Assembly (NCBI GenBank): GCA_003214295.1
Contig: QCLV01000001.1
Span: 115,893 to 179,892, forward strand
Origin: Prochlorococcus sp. AG-418-F08
Lineage (GTDB): Bacteria; Cyanobacteriota; Cyanobacteriia; PCC-6307; Cyanobiaceae
Direction of reading: 5' to 3'
DNA: 64,000 bases
This document shows, one piece after another, positions 46,699 through 56,531 of this stretch. Below the pieces are notes generated by a model. It ran no database searches, was not told the DNA's origin, and worked only from the letters and a program-made list of their open reading frames with translations. How positions within the stretch are numbered: position 1 is the first letter of the stretch; each line of letters starts with the position of its first letter. Position numbers and translations under genes: made by a program.

Positions 46699-48138
46699 AT
46701 GGCAGAAAGATTTAGTCAAAAAAATTTAAGAGTAAGACCAAGTTCCGATGAGAAGAAAATTGTAACAAATGCAAAAAAACATTTCGAAAAGACATTAGTT
46801 GAAATATCAGGCGAATTAGTAGGAAGTGTTGCAGCACTAGAACACCCAACAAAAAATAAAAAGTTAAATTACGGAGAAATATTTTTAAGGGACAATGTTC
46901 CTGTAATGATTTACCTCATTACTCAAAAACGATACGAAATTGTAAAAAAGTTCCTTACTGTATGCCTTGAGTTGCAAAGCACAAATTATCAAACACGTGG
47001 AGTATTTCCTACAAGCTTCGTTGAAGAAAATGGAAAGCTTATTGGAGACTATGGTCAAAGATCAATTGGCAGAATAACTTCAGCTGATGCAAGTTTATGG
47101 TGGCCAATTTTATGTTGGTATTACGTAAATAAGAGCGGCGATTATGCCTTCGGAAAGAGTCAAAGCGTCCAAAGAGGTATTCAACTTTTACTAGATCTAG
47201 TTCTTCATCCAACATTTGAGGGTACTCCCGTACTTTTTGTACCAGATTGTGCATTCATGATTGATAGACCTATGGATGTATGGGGCGCACCTTTAGAAGT
47301 AGAAGTTTTACTTCATGGTTGTTTGAAAAGCTGTATAAATTTAATGGAATTGAGTCGAGCAGATCACGTAAGTAGACTATTGGATCAAAGACTTGTTCTC
47401 ACAAATCAATGGGTTAAAGACTTAGGAAGTTTTCTCTTAAAACATTATTGGGTTACCAGCCAAACAATGCAAATCTTAAGAAGAAGGCCAACCGAGCAGT
47501 ACGGAGATGATCAACACTTCAATGAATTCAATGTTCAACCGCAAGTAGTACCTTCATGGCTTCAAGATTGGTTAGAGAATAGAGGTGGATATTTAATAGG
47601 TAATATTAGAACCGGCAGACCTGACTTTCGATTTTACAGTTTAGGAAATTCTTTAGCCTGTATATTTGGGGTTCTTCCCCCTCAAGAACAAAGAGCTCTT
47701 TTTAGATTAGTTTTACACAACAGGCAGCATTTGATTGCTCAAATGCCTATGAGAATTTGTCATCCTCATATGGATGTTGAAGAATGGCAAAATAAAACTG
47801 GTTCAGATCCTAAGAATTGGCCATGGAGTTACCACAATGGTGGACATTGGCCAAGCTTGCTTTGGTTTTTTGGTACAGCTGTTCTTTTACATCAAAAAAA
47901 ATTTCCATCTGATGATGTAATTCTTATGGAAGAGATGAAATCATTAATCGAGGAATCATATTGGTGCCAACTTAATCAATTACCTAAGCAAGAATGGGCA
48001 GAATATTTTGACGGACCTACAGGTACTTGGGTGGGGCAACAATCAAGGACATACCAAACTTGGACGATAGTTGGCTTTTTATTAATGCATCATTTCTTAA
48101 GAGAAGAAAATAATGATTTAGATATGTTTAATTTATAA
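46699..48138 (+). CDS. Neutral/alkaline invertase (GH100)
   Basis: Cleaves sucrose to glucose and fructose in the cytoplasm. The 479-residue product has the GH100 features YGEIFLRDNVPVMIYLI (catalytic Asp in LRDNVP), GDYGQRSIGRITSADASLWW, DRPMDVWGAPLEVEVLLHGC, PSWLQDWLENRGGYLIGNIR, PKNWPWSYHNGGHWPSLLWF and TWTIVGFLL. No signal peptide. Marine picocyanobacteria make sucrose, so this is probably the sucrose-breakdown enzyme. Confidence 0.92.
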   Translation: MAERFSQKNLRVRPSSDEKKIVTNAKKHFEKTLVEISGELVGSVAALEHPTKNKKLNYGEIFLRDNVPVMIYLITQKRYEIVKKFLTVCLELQSTNYQTRGVFPTSFVEENGKLIGDYGQRSIGRITSADASLWWPILCWYYVNKSGDYAFGKSQSVQRGIQLLLDLVLHPTFEGTPVLFVPDCAFMIDRPMDVWGAPLEVEVLLHGCLKSCINLMELSRADHVSRLLDQRLVLTNQWVKDLGSFLLKHYWVTSQTMQILRRRPTEQYGDDQHFNEFNVQPQVVPSWLQDWLENRGGYLIGNIRTGRPDFRFYSLGNSLACIFGVLPPQEQRALFRLVLHNRQHLIAQMPMRICHPHMDVEEWQNKTGSDPKNWPWSYHNGGHWPSLLWFFGTAVLLHQKKFPSDDVILMEEMKSLIEESYWCQLNQLPKQEWAEYFDGPTGTWVGQQSRTYQTWTIVGFLLMHHFLREENNDLDMFNL

Positions 48139-48140
48139 AA

Positions 48141-48623
48141 CTAAAATAAACCTAAAGTCAAAGATTTATCGATGGGTAAACAAGCACCGATACCAAGATA
48201 AATTGTTAGAAAAGTACCAAACAAGAAAACCGACATCGCTATAGGTCTCCTAAAAGGATTAGAAAACTTATTGACGTTTTCAATAAATGGTAAGATCATT
48301 AATCCAAGTGGGATTAAGGTTTGGAGTGCAATACCCAAAAGTTTATTAGGGACTACCCTAAGTATCTGAAAAACTGGATATAGATACCATTCAGGTAAAA
48401 TTTCCAATGGTGTTGCGAAAGGGTTTGCTTTGTCTCCCAGCATGGCAGGATCAAGAACAGCTAGCCCAACAACACAGGCAATAGTACCTAAGATAACAAC
48501 TGGAAATATATACAATAAATCATTTGGCCACGCTGGTTCACCATAGTAGTTATGGCCCATACCTTTAGCTAATTTTGCTCTTAATTTTGGGTCTGATAAA
48601 TCTGGTTTTTTTAACGTAGACAT
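48141..48623 (-). CDS. petD: Cytochrome b6-f subunit IV PetD
   Basis: 160 residues: [70 protein letters not shown]. Three membrane spans and the quinol-site PEWY motif are intact. Lies 32 bases downstream of petB on the minus strand, the standard pair. Confidence 0.98.
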
Positions 48624-48655
48624 TTTAATTTCAGTAGTAATTTAAGTATAGGGGT

Positions 48656-49312
48656 TTATAAAGGACCGGATATACCTTGTTTACGAATCATTAGAAAATG
48701 CATCAACATAAATACCGCTAATGACCAAGGCAAGACAAAAGTATGCAGACTATAAAATCTCGTAAGAGTAGATTGTCCAACACTTTCTCCTCCTCTAAGT
48801 AGTTCAACCATAAAATCACCAATTACTGGTATTGCCGCAGGAACACCAGAGACGATTTTAACCGCCCAATAACCAACCTGATCCCAAGGTAAAGAGTAAC
48901 CTGTTACACCAAAAGCAACTGTTATAACAGCCATTACAACACCTGTAACCCATGTTAGTTCTCTGGGCCTCTTGAAACCGCCAGTAAGGTAAACCCTAAA
49001 AACATGAAGAATTAACATTAAAACCATCATAGACGCACTCCATCTATGAACAGATCGTATTAACCATCCAAAACTTACATCGGTCATCAAATAACTTACT
49101 GAACTGTAGGCTTGTGTTACTGTTGGCTTATAGTAAAAAGTCATTGCAAAACCTGTTGCAAATTGAATTAAGAAGCATACTAAGGTTATGCCACCTAAAC
49201 AATAAAAAATATTTACGTGAGGGGGTACGTACTTGGAAGTTACGTCGTCAGTTATGTCTTGAATTTCAAGTCTTTCTTGAAACCAATCATAAACAGATGA
49301 AGAATTCGCCAT
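48656..49312 (-). CDS. petB: Cytochrome b6 PetB
   Basis: Haem-carrying subunit of the cytochrome b6-f complex. From ATG at 49312 the 218-residue product reads [20 protein letters not shown] and contains [70 protein letters not shown] and [15 protein letters not shown], giving the four haem-binding His and the haem cn Cys region. An ATG further upstream (49375) would add 21 residues not found in the family. Divergent from ctpA. Confidence 0.98.
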   Translation of the reverse strand: MANSSSVYDWFQERLEIQDITDDVTSKYVPPHVNIFYCLGGITLVCFLIQFATGFAMTFYYKPTVTQAYSSVSYLMTDVSFGWLIRSVHRWSASMMVLMLILHVFRVYLTGGFKRPRELTWVTGVVMAVITVAFGVTGYSLPWDQVGYWAVKIVSGVPAAIPVIGDFMVELLRGGESVGQSTLTRFYSLHTFVLPWSLAVFMLMHFLMIRKQGISGPL

Positions 49313-49383
49313 CCAAAAAAAAATTAGCTTTGATATAAAGAGCTTACTTAAAATTCTTATACTTGGTGTTAACACTTAACCCA

Positions 49384-50670
49384 ATGAATTCATCTTTTAA
49401 CAAACTTTTAACATTCAAAACAATTATCTCAGCATTGATGATAATAGTTTTTTCTACCAATTTTTTATTAATTGAAAAAGTTGATGCTCTCAGTGATAGC
49501 AAGCAATTAGTCCTTGATGCTTGGACATTGGTTAATGAGGGGTTTTATGACCCTGAAAAGTTTGATGAAATACAGTGGAAGAGAATTAGACAAAAAACCT
49601 TACAGAAACAAATTGAAACAACTGAAGAGGCTTATTCTGCAATTGAAGACATGTTAAGGCCTCTAGAAGATCCATATACAAGAATTTTACGTCCGAAAGA
49701 CTATGAACTATTGAAATCAAGCAATTTTGGCAGTGAAATTAATGGTGTAGGTCTCCAATTAGGTGAAGATGATAATAAGAAAAAAGTTAAAGTTGTTTCC
49801 ACTATTGGAGGGTCACCAGCTGAAGAAGCTGGAATAGTTAGCGGGGACTTCATAGAGAAAGTGAATGGAGTTTCAGCAGAAGAATTAGGACTTGCGAATA
49901 CTGCCTCTAAATTAAGAGGTGAATCAGGAACGAAAGTTTTAGTTGAAATTTCTACGGAATCTGGAGAAATTAGAGAGATGGATCTAGAGAGAAGATCAGT
50001 AGATCTAAGACCAGTCAGAACAAAAAGATTAAGGGACGATTCACACACAATAGGGTATCTGAGGATAACTCAATTTAGTGAAAGCGTTCCCAAAAGGGTT
50101 GAGGAAGCTATTCAAGAGTTAAAAGAAAAAGAGGTTGAGGGATTAATATTAGATCTCAGAAATAATTCTGGAGGGCTAGTAAGCTCAGGGATAGCAGTTG
50201 CAGACTCATTATTGAGTGAAAAACCAGTAGTAGAGACGAAAAATAGAAATGGGATCAAGGATGCAATAATTTCACAAAAAGAGACATCTTTTGATGGCCC
50301 AATGGTAACTTTGGTAAATAAAGGTACTGCTAGTGCAAGTGAAATACTTGCAGGTTCATTACAAGATAACGATAGATCAATTCTTATGGGAGAACAAACT
50401 TACGGTAAAGGTTTAATTCAATCTCTAAAAAGTTTAGGAGAAGATAGTGGGATAGCTATAACAGTTGCTAGTTATTTAACTCCCAAAGGTCAAAATATTC
50501 AAGGTCAAGGTATGACGCCTGACAAATTACTGGACCTTCCAGATGCAAGTGAATATGGTAGTACCGATGACAAATGGTTAAAAAATGCAGAATTATTTCT
50601 AGAATCACTCTTAGAAAAAGAAAAAGTTCCAAATCAAAATAGTGAATCGAGTAATGAGAACTTAAGCTGA
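49384..50670 (+). CDS. ctpA: Carboxyl-terminal processing protease CtpA-type (S41)
   Basis: Periplasmic/lumenal protease that can trim the C-terminal tail of D1. About 428 residues from ATG at 49384 (a TTG seven codons upstream is possible). A hydrophobic N-terminal signal (IISALMIIVFSTNFLL) is followed by a PDZ domain (GVGLQLGEDDNKKKVKVVST, EEAGIVSGDFIEKVNG) and the S41 catalytic domain with Ser in GTASASEILAG and Lys in GEQTYGKGLIQ. Which Ctp paralogue this is cannot be fixed from the window. Divergent from petB. Confidence 0.93.
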   Translation: MNSSFNKLLTFKTIISALMIIVFSTNFLLIEKVDALSDSKQLVLDAWTLVNEGFYDPEKFDEIQWKRIRQKTLQKQIETTEEAYSAIEDMLRPLEDPYTRILRPKDYELLKSSNFGSEINGVGLQLGEDDNKKKVKVVSTIGGSPAEEAGIVSGDFIEKVNGVSAEELGLANTASKLRGESGTKVLVEISTESGEIREMDLERRSVDLRPVRTKRLRDDSHTIGYLRITQFSESVPKRVEEAIQELKEKEVEGLILDLRNNSGGLVSSGIAVADSLLSEKPVVETKNRNGIKDAIISQKETSFDGPMVTLVNKGTASASEILAGSLQDNDRSILMGEQTYGKGLIQSLKSLGEDSGIAITVASYLTPKGQNIQGQGMTPDKLLDLPDASEYGSTDDKWLKNAELFLESLLEKEKVPNQNSESSNENLS

Positions 50671-50709
50671 CTTGGAAAAAGAAAAATAACTAGAAAAATA
50701 TTAAGAATT

Positions 50710-51966
50710 ATGAGTAGTAAAAGAATTTTTCATGATCCAATTCACAAAGAAATAGTATTTGATTCCGGAAAGCCTGAAGAATTAATGATCATGGAATTAA
50801 TTGATACAGTTGCTTTTCAAAGATTAAGAAGAATAAAGCAACTAGGAGCCGCATCATTACTTTTTCATGGTGCAGAATCGAGTAGATTTACTCACTCAAT
50901 AGGAGTGTTTTGTATCGCGAGAAAGATATTTAAGAGATTAATTGAGGTTAAATCTTCATTTTGTAAAAATAAATTTGTGCTATATGGAGCCGCTTTATTA
51001 CATGATTTAGGTCATGGACCTTTAAGCCATACTAGTGAAGCAATATTCGATCATAATCACGAAGAATGGTCTCAAAACTTAGTTAAAAATTATTCTCCAA
51101 TTAATTCAATACTTAAAAAATATGACAACGAATTACCCAGACAAATTGGGGAATTATTTGAATCAAAACAAATATTTTCAAAACCTTTAAAAACACTGAT
51201 TAGCAGTGAAATTGATTGTGATCGTCTCGATTATCTTTTACGTGATAGTTACAACACAGGAACAAATTATGGATTAGTAGATTTAGAAAGAATTATTTCA
51301 GCTCTTACTTTTTCGCCTGATGGGAATATTGCAATCAAGCCAAAAGGAATAATTGCTATTGAGCACTTCCTAGTATTAAGAAACTTAATGTATAGAACTA
51401 TTTATAACCACAGAATAAATGAAATATCAACATTTATTTTGGAAAAAATAATATATTCAATAAAACATAATTACAAAAAAAATATTTGGTTTGATAGATC
51501 CCTTTACAATTGGATATTTTCACCTGCAAGTGTTGATTTTGATGATTTTATAAGAAATGACGATATCACCTTTTACTACCATTTGAGTAGATGGAAAGAT
51601 GAATCTTTTGAGCCTCTTTCTACACTTTGCAAAATGTTTATAAATAGGAATTTATTAAAAGCATCAGATATAAGTTTTTTAAGTAAAATAAAAAGATTAG
51701 AAATCCTCGCATTTGCAAGAAAATTATGCGAATCCAATAATTACGATTCAGAAGTTTTTTGTGGAATTAAGGAAAGATCATTTAGTGGTTTTGAAGCTAA
51801 TAATGCATTAAAAATATGGGATGGCACCTTTCAAAACTCATTAGAGAATAGTTCTGCATTAATCAACACTTTAATAAAATCTGAGGAAAGTTCCTTTATT
51901 ATTTACCCAAGTGTTATCAAAAATGAAATTCAAAATCAAATTTTATCCATAAAGAATAATACATAA
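50710..51966 (+). CDS. HD-domain phosphohydrolase
   Basis: 418 residues. HDPIHKEIVFDSGKPEELMI, DTVAFQRLRRIKQLGAASLL, FTHSIGVFCIARKI, the metal-binding HD in LLHDLGHGPLSHTSEAIFDH and EIDCDRLDYLLRDSYNTG. These are the hallmarks of dNTPase-like (SAMHD1/YwfO-type) HD proteins. Likely a nucleotide triphosphohydrolase; substrate not settled. Ten bases before minC, so it may be cotranscribed with min genes. Confidence 0.9.
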   Translation: MSSKRIFHDPIHKEIVFDSGKPEELMIMELIDTVAFQRLRRIKQLGAASLLFHGAESSRFTHSIGVFCIARKIFKRLIEVKSSFCKNKFVLYGAALLHDLGHGPLSHTSEAIFDHNHEEWSQNLVKNYSPINSILKKYDNELPRQIGELFESKQIFSKPLKTLISSEIDCDRLDYLLRDSYNTGTNYGLVDLERIISALTFSPDGNIAIKPKGIIAIEHFLVLRNLMYRTIYNHRINEISTFILEKIIYSIKHNYKKNIWFDRSLYNWIFSPASVDFDDFIRNDDITFYYHLSRWKDESFEPLSTLCKMFINRNLLKASDISFLSKIKRLEILAFARKLCESNNYDSEVFCGIKERSFSGFEANNALKIWDGTFQNSLENSSALINTLIKSEESSFIIYPSVIKNEIQNQILSIKNNT

Positions 51967-51976
51967 ATTTAAAACA

Positions 51977-52639
51977 ATGGAAATTGTTATTAATGGTCCT
52001 GAAAGTGAATATTTAGAAACATTTTCTTTTGAAAGTTTGGAGAATTTCCATGAAACTTTTGAAAAAATTTCTTCGATTAAAGGACCTCTAGAAGCAAAAT
52101 TTTTCGTAATAAACGACTCATTAAGTTCTCTTCAATTATCAAAAATCAAAAATTTTTTTGAAAAAATTAATATTTATCTTTTATATATTTACTCAAATGA
52201 TAGAGATACAATACTAGCTGGAAAATCACTAAAAATAGATTCAAAATTTTTTCATGAAAAAGATATTAAAAATAAGTTGCTTTTATTAAATTCAAAGAAG
52301 AAAGAAGATATTCTTCACAAAGGGACAGTAAGATCAGGCGACAGAATATCTTCAAATGGAAATCTTTGTATAATAGGAGATGTCAATCCAGGAGCAATAG
52401 TTTCCGCCAATAAAAATATTTATGTTTGGGGTAAGCTACTAGGAATTGCTTTCGCAGGGAGAAGTGGAAATAATAATTCTTCCATATCATCACTTTATTT
52501 AAAACCTCTACAATTAAGAATTGCAGATATTATTGCTATTGGGCCAAAAGATAAACCCAAAAATTTTTATCCTGAAATTGCTGTAGTAGAAAATAAAACA
52601 ATAATTATCAAGCCCTACATAATAGAGGCCCAAAATTAA
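51977..52639 (+). CDS. minC: Septum-site inhibitor MinC
   Basis: 220 residues with a divergent N-terminal FtsZ-inhibiting domain and the C-terminal beta-helix domain that binds MinD: HKGTVRSGDRISSNGNLCII, GDVNPGAIVSANKNIYVWGK, LLGIAFAGRSGNNNSSISSL and LKPLQLRIADIIAI. First of minCDE. Blocks FtsZ ring assembly away from mid-cell. Confidence 0.93.
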   Translation: MEIVINGPESEYLETFSFESLENFHETFEKISSIKGPLEAKFFVINDSLSSLQLSKIKNFFEKINIYLLYIYSNDRDTILAGKSLKIDSKFFHEKDIKNKLLLLNSKKKEDILHKGTVRSGDRISSNGNLCIIGDVNPGAIVSANKNIYVWGKLLGIAFAGRSGNNNSSISSLYLKPLQLRIADIIAIGPKDKPKNFYPEIAVVENKTIIIKPYIIEAQN

Positions 52640-52750
52640 TCAATAAATCTGAAGTAAATCAATTTAGAATCAATAAATTTAAGAATTACTTAATATTTTG
52701 AATATGTAACTTTCTGAAAGTGGCCTTATCATTTGTAAAACCTTAATTTC

Positions 52751-53566
52751 GTGGCGGAAAATACTCGCAGAATACTAATTTGCTCAGGCAAGGGTGGAGT
52801 TGGTAAAACTACTTTAACTGCAAACCTTGGCATAGCCCTTGCCAACAGCGGAGCTTCAACTGCTGTTTTAGATGCTGATTTTGGCTTAAGAAATTTAGAT
52901 CTTCTGTTGGGATTGGAAAATCGTATTATATATACCGCACAAGATGTTCTAGATAAAAATTGTCGTCTTGATCAAGCATTGGTAAGGCATAAAAAGGAAC
53001 CTAATCTCGCTCTTCTTCCAGCTGGAGATCCTAGAATGTTGGACTGGATGAAGCCTGAAGATATGAAAAAAATTAGTGACATGCTTAGTGATAAATTCGA
53101 TTTTGTTTTAGTGGATTGTCCTGCGGGAGTAGAGGACGGTTTTAAAAATGCCCTTGCGGCTTGTGAAGAAGCTATTGTGGTGACCAACCCCGAATTATCT
53201 GCGGTAAGAGATGCAGATAGAGTTATAGGTATTCTTAATTCATCTGATATTGAGCCTATTCAGCTAGTAATTAATAGAGTTCGCCCCAACATGATGGCTA
53301 GTCAAGAAATGTTATCTATAGAAGATGTCCAAGGGATTTTGTCCTTACCTCTATTAGGTATTGTTTTAGAAGATGAACAAGTAATAATAAGTACAAATAG
53401 AGGAGAGCCACTAACGCTTACAGATAGTAAATCTCCTGCAAAAAAATGCTATTTGAATGTTTCTCAAAGACTTACTGGAAAAGATGTACCAGTTATTGAT
53501 CCTAAAAAAGAAGGAAAAAGCCTTAAAGATAAATTCATGAGATTAATGCAAACAAAGGTTTTTTAA
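52751..53566 (+). CDS. minD: Septum-site ATPase MinD
   Basis: 271 residues from GTG. Deviant Walker A in [78 protein letters not shown], and the C-terminal amphipathic membrane-targeting helix ([13 protein letters not shown]). Recruits MinC to membrane. A 111-base gap separates it from minC; minE follows after two bases. Confidence 0.96.
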   Translation: MAENTRRILICSGKGGVGKTTLTANLGIALANSGASTAVLDADFGLRNLDLLLGLENRIIYTAQDVLDKNCRLDQALVRHKKEPNLALLPAGDPRMLDWMKPEDMKKISDMLSDKFDFVLVDCPAGVEDGFKNALAACEEAIVVTNPELSAVRDADRVIGILNSSDIEPIQLVINRVRPNMMASQEMLSIEDVQGILSLPLLGIVLEDEQVIISTNRGEPLTLTDSKSPAKKCYLNVSQRLTGKDVPVIDPKKEGKSLKDKFMRLMQTKVF

Positions 53567-53568
53567 AA

Positions 53569-53895
53569 ATGATGACTCTAAGAGATCTTATTAATAAGTT
53601 ACTGGGCAGAGAAACTTCTAGTGCAAATACAGCTAGAGAAAGACTGCAACTCGTATTAGCTCATGACAGAGTCGATATGAACTCTTTATCTACTGATCTT
53701 TTGGATAAAATGAGAAAAGAAATTCTTGATGTTGTTGCCAAATATGTTGAGATTGATTTTGAAGAGGTAGCAGTGAGTTTAGAGACCGAAGATAGAATGA
53801 CTGCACTAGTAGCTAATTTACCAATCAAAAGAACAATTTCAGGAGAAATAAAATTCAAAAAAAATGATAAAACTGATAAAGGTGTCAAAAAGTAA
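53569..53895 (+). CDS. minE: Topological specificity factor MinE
   Basis: 108 residues: [60 protein letters not shown]. Contains the N-terminal membrane/MinD-binding helix and the C-terminal topological domain. Drives MinD oscillation or gradient. Confidence 0.95.
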   Translation: MMTLRDLINKLLGRETSSANTARERLQLVLAHDRVDMNSLSTDLLDKMRKEILDVVAKYVEIDFEEVAVSLETEDRMTALVANLPIKRTISGEIKFKKNDKTDKGVKK

Positions 53896-53961
53896 TAAAT
53901 TTAAAAAAAAGCCAAAAAAATAATGATATTTGACCCTTCCTAATTGTAAGATAGGACAATT

Positions 53962-54033
53962 GCCGGCTTAGCTCAGCGGTAGAGCAGCGCTTTTGTAAAG
54001 CGAAGGTCATCAGTTCAAATCTGTTAGCCGGCA
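53962..54033 (+). tRNA. tRNA-Thr (UGU)
   Basis: 72 bases: acceptor GCCGGCT/AGCCGGC, D arm GCTC-AGCGGTA-GAGC, anticodon loop TTTGTAA gives UGU, T arm ATCAG-TTCAAAT-CTGTT. The first anticodon-stem pair is G-A mismatched. No integration scar on its 3' side. Confidence 0.95.
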
Positions 54034-54043
54034 TTTTAATTTT

Positions 54044-54211
54044 TTAATTCTTTTCAATATTTTTTCCCGAAAATAACCAAATCAATACTATTAGCGCGAC
54101 TATAGGAAATAATCTTATTTCAAGGAGATACTCTAAAAAAGATGATAGGGGTTCAAATATCCAATAAGTAAAGAATTGAATTGATAATACAAATAACAAT
54201 AATAAAAACAT
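54044..54211 (-). CDS. 55-residue membrane protein coupled to tsaC
   Basis: MFLLLLFVLSIQFFTYWIFE, PLSSFLEYLLEIRLFPIVAL, IVLIWLFSGKNIEKN. Two membrane spans joined by a short loop. Its ATG overlaps the stop of the tsaC gene (TAATG), showing translational coupling, which supports it as real. Function unknown. Confidence 0.6.
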   Translation of the reverse strand: MFLLLLFVLSIQFFTYWIFEPLSSFLEYLLEIRLFPIVALIVLIWLFSGKNIEKN

Positions 54212-54792
54212 TAATACAATTCCCTAACTAATACTTCTCCTTTTCTAATAATCCTCCAATCGCCACTTTTCTTCCAAGATATTATGGTACTGCCTTTGCC
54301 ACTAATTTTTTTCCATGGAATAGGACCCAAGATTTTTACAGAAGGAAAGTCTAAAGCAATTCCCTCAGCTGTCATTGATCCTTTAAAACCTGAAATGTTT
54401 GCACTGGAAGTTAACAATGGGCCTGTTTCTTTCATAAGAGATTGAGCTATATCTGAATTAGGTATTCTTAAACCAAGAGAAAGATCATTGCTTGTGAGAA
54501 TTACATTCTGCTTTTCTGAAGAGGGAATAACCATTGTCAAGGCCCCAGGCCAATAATTTGAGGCTATATTTTTATAATCTTCTTTAGCTGATTCGTGAAC
54601 AAAATCTATTAATTGTTTTTGTTCCGATCCCATAAGAATTAAAGGTTTATTTTTATCTCTTTTTTTAAACTCATAAATGATATTTGAAAACTTTGGCAAG
54701 CATCCAATTGCAGGTAAAGTATCTGTTGGGAAAATAATAGGTAAACCACTTTTAAGAGTCTTTAAAGCTGATTTTTGGTCTACTAAATTCAT
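54211..54792 (-). CDS. tsaC: Threonylcarbamoyl-AMP synthase (TsaC/Sua5/YrdC)
   Basis: Forms the activated intermediate for t6A37 of ANN-reading tRNAs. 193 residues: GLPIIFPTDTLPAIGCLPKF, FKKRDKNKPLILMGSEQKQL, YWPGALTMVIPSSEKQ, LGLRIPNSDIAQSLM, GPLLTSSANISGFKGS. The K-R-x-x-x-K-P and S-S-A-N motifs are intact. No C-terminal Sua5 domain, so TsaC-length. Downstream of prmC by 19 bases. Confidence 0.93.
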   Translation of the reverse strand: MNLVDQKSALKTLKSGLPIIFPTDTLPAIGCLPKFSNIIYEFKKRDKNKPLILMGSEQKQLIDFVHESAKEDYKNIASNYWPGALTMVIPSSEKQNVILTSNDLSLGLRIPNSDIAQSLMKETGPLLTSSANISGFKGSMTAEGIALDFPSVKILGPIPWKKISGKGSTIISWKKSGDWRIIRKGEVLVRELY

Positions 54793-54811
54793 TTATATTT
54801 TTATCAATAAT

Positions 54812-55681
54812 TTATTTATATCTCCCAATCGTAAACCTACCAATACCTGAAAGATCATTAACGATTTTTATTGATGTAAATTTATTTTTTAAAAGTAATT
54901 GTTTTACTTTTTCACCTTGATCAAAGTGATTCTCTAAAATCAACCATCCCTTCTCTTTGAGAAATAAAGGTGCTTTTTGAATTATTTCTTTAATGTGTTT
55001 TAAACCATCCTTGCCTCCTAACAAAGCAATTTTTGGTTCAAAATTTTTAACCTCTTTAGGTAATTCTTCATAAGTATCCTGAGGAATATATGGTGGGTTT
55101 GAAATAGCGAGATCTAATTTACCTTTAAATCTCTCAAGAGGGGTCCACCAATGTCCACAATAAAATCTCAAATTTGATTGTCCAGAAGAATTTATATAAT
55201 TTTCAGTAGCTATTTCTAGGACATCTTGATCTATATCAGTTGCTATTCCGACCCATGATGGATACGCTAATGCCAAAGCTATACTGATCGCGCCTGATCC
55301 AGTTCCTAATTCTGCAAAAAATAATTTTTTTGATTTCTTTCCAAAAATATTGAATACTATGTCAATTATCAGTTCTGATTCAGGCCTTGGTATAAGTACA
55401 TTATTTGATACTTTTAATTTCAAGTCCCTCCAAAAAGCTATTCCACAAAGATATTGGATTGGGTGTGATTTTAGTAAATGATCATCCCAAACAGACTCTA
55501 AAAAATCTAAATTTTTTTTTAAATATAAGTTTCCCTCTTTATTTATATTTAGCAAGTTTTGATCGCCAGTTGATATACCGCCTATACAATCAAGCAGGAT
55601 AGCAAATGATTGTTGATCTCCCCCTTTAAGAAGTTGCTTTTTTTTCCAAAATAGAAATTCTTCTACCGAAATGCTAAGCAT
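54812..55681 (-). CDS. prmC: Release-factor glutamine methyltransferase PrmC (HemK)
   Basis: Methylates the Gln of the GGQ motif in RF1 and RF2. 289 residues with an N-terminal helical RF-binding domain and a Rossmann methyltransferase domain: NNVLIPRPESELIIDI, FAELGTGSGAISIALALAYP, the active NPPY in LDLAISNPPYIPQDTYEELP and GGKDGLKHIKEII. Ten bases downstream of psbM. Confidence 0.95.
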   Translation of the reverse strand: MLSISVEEFLFWKKKQLLKGGDQQSFAILLDCIGGISTGDQNLLNINKEGNLYLKKNLDFLESVWDDHLLKSHPIQYLCGIAFWRDLKLKVSNNVLIPRPESELIIDIVFNIFGKKSKKLFFAELGTGSGAISIALALAYPSWVGIATDIDQDVLEIATENYINSSGQSNLRFYCGHWWTPLERFKGKLDLAISNPPYIPQDTYEELPKEVKNFEPKIALLGGKDGLKHIKEIIQKAPLFLKEKGWLILENHFDQGEKVKQLLLKNKFTSIKIVNDLSGIGRFTIGRYK

Positions 55682-55691
55682 TTATAACGCT

Positions 55692-55844
55692 TTAGCGTTT
55701 TGGACCAAGTCTACCTTTACTAGAGTCAGAGTAGAAGCTTGATTTTTCGCCATCTTGAGTAGAAATGAATAAACCTATAAGGAATATGGTTGGTACTCCT
55801 ACAAATAAAAGACTTGCTACAAATCCAAAATTAGTTGTTTCCAT
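55692..55844 (-). CDS. psbM: Photosystem II subunit PsbM
   Basis: 50 residues: METTNFGFVASLLFVGVPTI, FLIGLFISTQDGEKSSFYSD and a basic tail ending GRLGPKR. One membrane helix located at the PSII dimer interface. Motif F-V-A-S-L-L-F-V-G-V-P-T-I-F-L-I is the family signature. Opposite strand to the ferredoxin's neighbour psbB. Confidence 0.96.
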   Translation of the reverse strand: METTNFGFVASLLFVGVPTIFLIGLFISTQDGEKSSFYSDSSKGRLGPKR

Positions 55845-55946
55845 TTAATTGGTATTTCTATTAGGTATTAAGACTATAAACATATAATTTGAAATAAAGT
55901 GGAAAAATCAACAATTTTGACCAACACATTAACAGTCTTAAACAAT

Positions 55947-56309
55947 TTAGCGAGGTAATTTTTTATTTTCACTAATTTTTTTTAGTTCTCCCAAATTTGA
56001 AGGGGGTGATTGTGGTTTTGTTAAAATTACTGAAGATGATTTTATTAATGTTTGGCATGCAAGTCTCCAATTCTCTGGTCTATTTTTAAGTTTTTCTTCT
56101 TCAACGGATGTAAGAGGACTTAAAGAATTTTTGTTTCCTCCTTCAACTGAAATAAAACAAGTACTGCACTGACCTGCACCTCCACAATTTCCCAAAATTC
56201 CTTTTAATCCATAAAGCTGCAAATTCTCTTTAATCACCAATTCCCTTAAATTTTCTCCAGGTTTGCATTGAACTTCAATATCCTCACGGATGAATCTAAT
56301 AGTTGCCAT
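55947..56309 (-). CDS. Plant-type [2Fe-2S] ferredoxin-like protein
   Basis: 120 residues with the cluster motif GILGNCGGAGQCSTCFISVE (C-x5-C-x2-C) and a fourth Cys in NWRLACQTLI. N-terminus ATIRFIREDIEVQCKPGENL is the beta-grasp strand pair. C-terminal extension of about 25 residues (PQSPPSNLGELKKISENKKL) is not part of the fold. Redox partner unknown. Divergent from psbB. Confidence 0.9.
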   Translation of the reverse strand: MATIRFIREDIEVQCKPGENLRELVIKENLQLYGLKGILGNCGGAGQCSTCFISVEGGNKNSLSPLTSVEEEKLKNRPENWRLACQTLIKSSSVILTKPQSPPSNLGELKKISENKKLPR

Positions 56310-56531
56310 TTTTTTTGTTATTTTTCTTATTTTGGCGTTTTACTTTGAGAATTGTGACCAAAATATTAACAATTTTTAGTCAAAAAATCCTTGTAAACAT
56401 AGTGATAGCTATTGATTAGACCAATTTTTGCAAGAAAATAAATTTATTTACAAAAATCCCTCAAAGACTAAAAAACCCTTACTATCGTGTTGTTTAGCTG
56501 TTTATTCAGCATAGTTACTAGAAATTAACCG

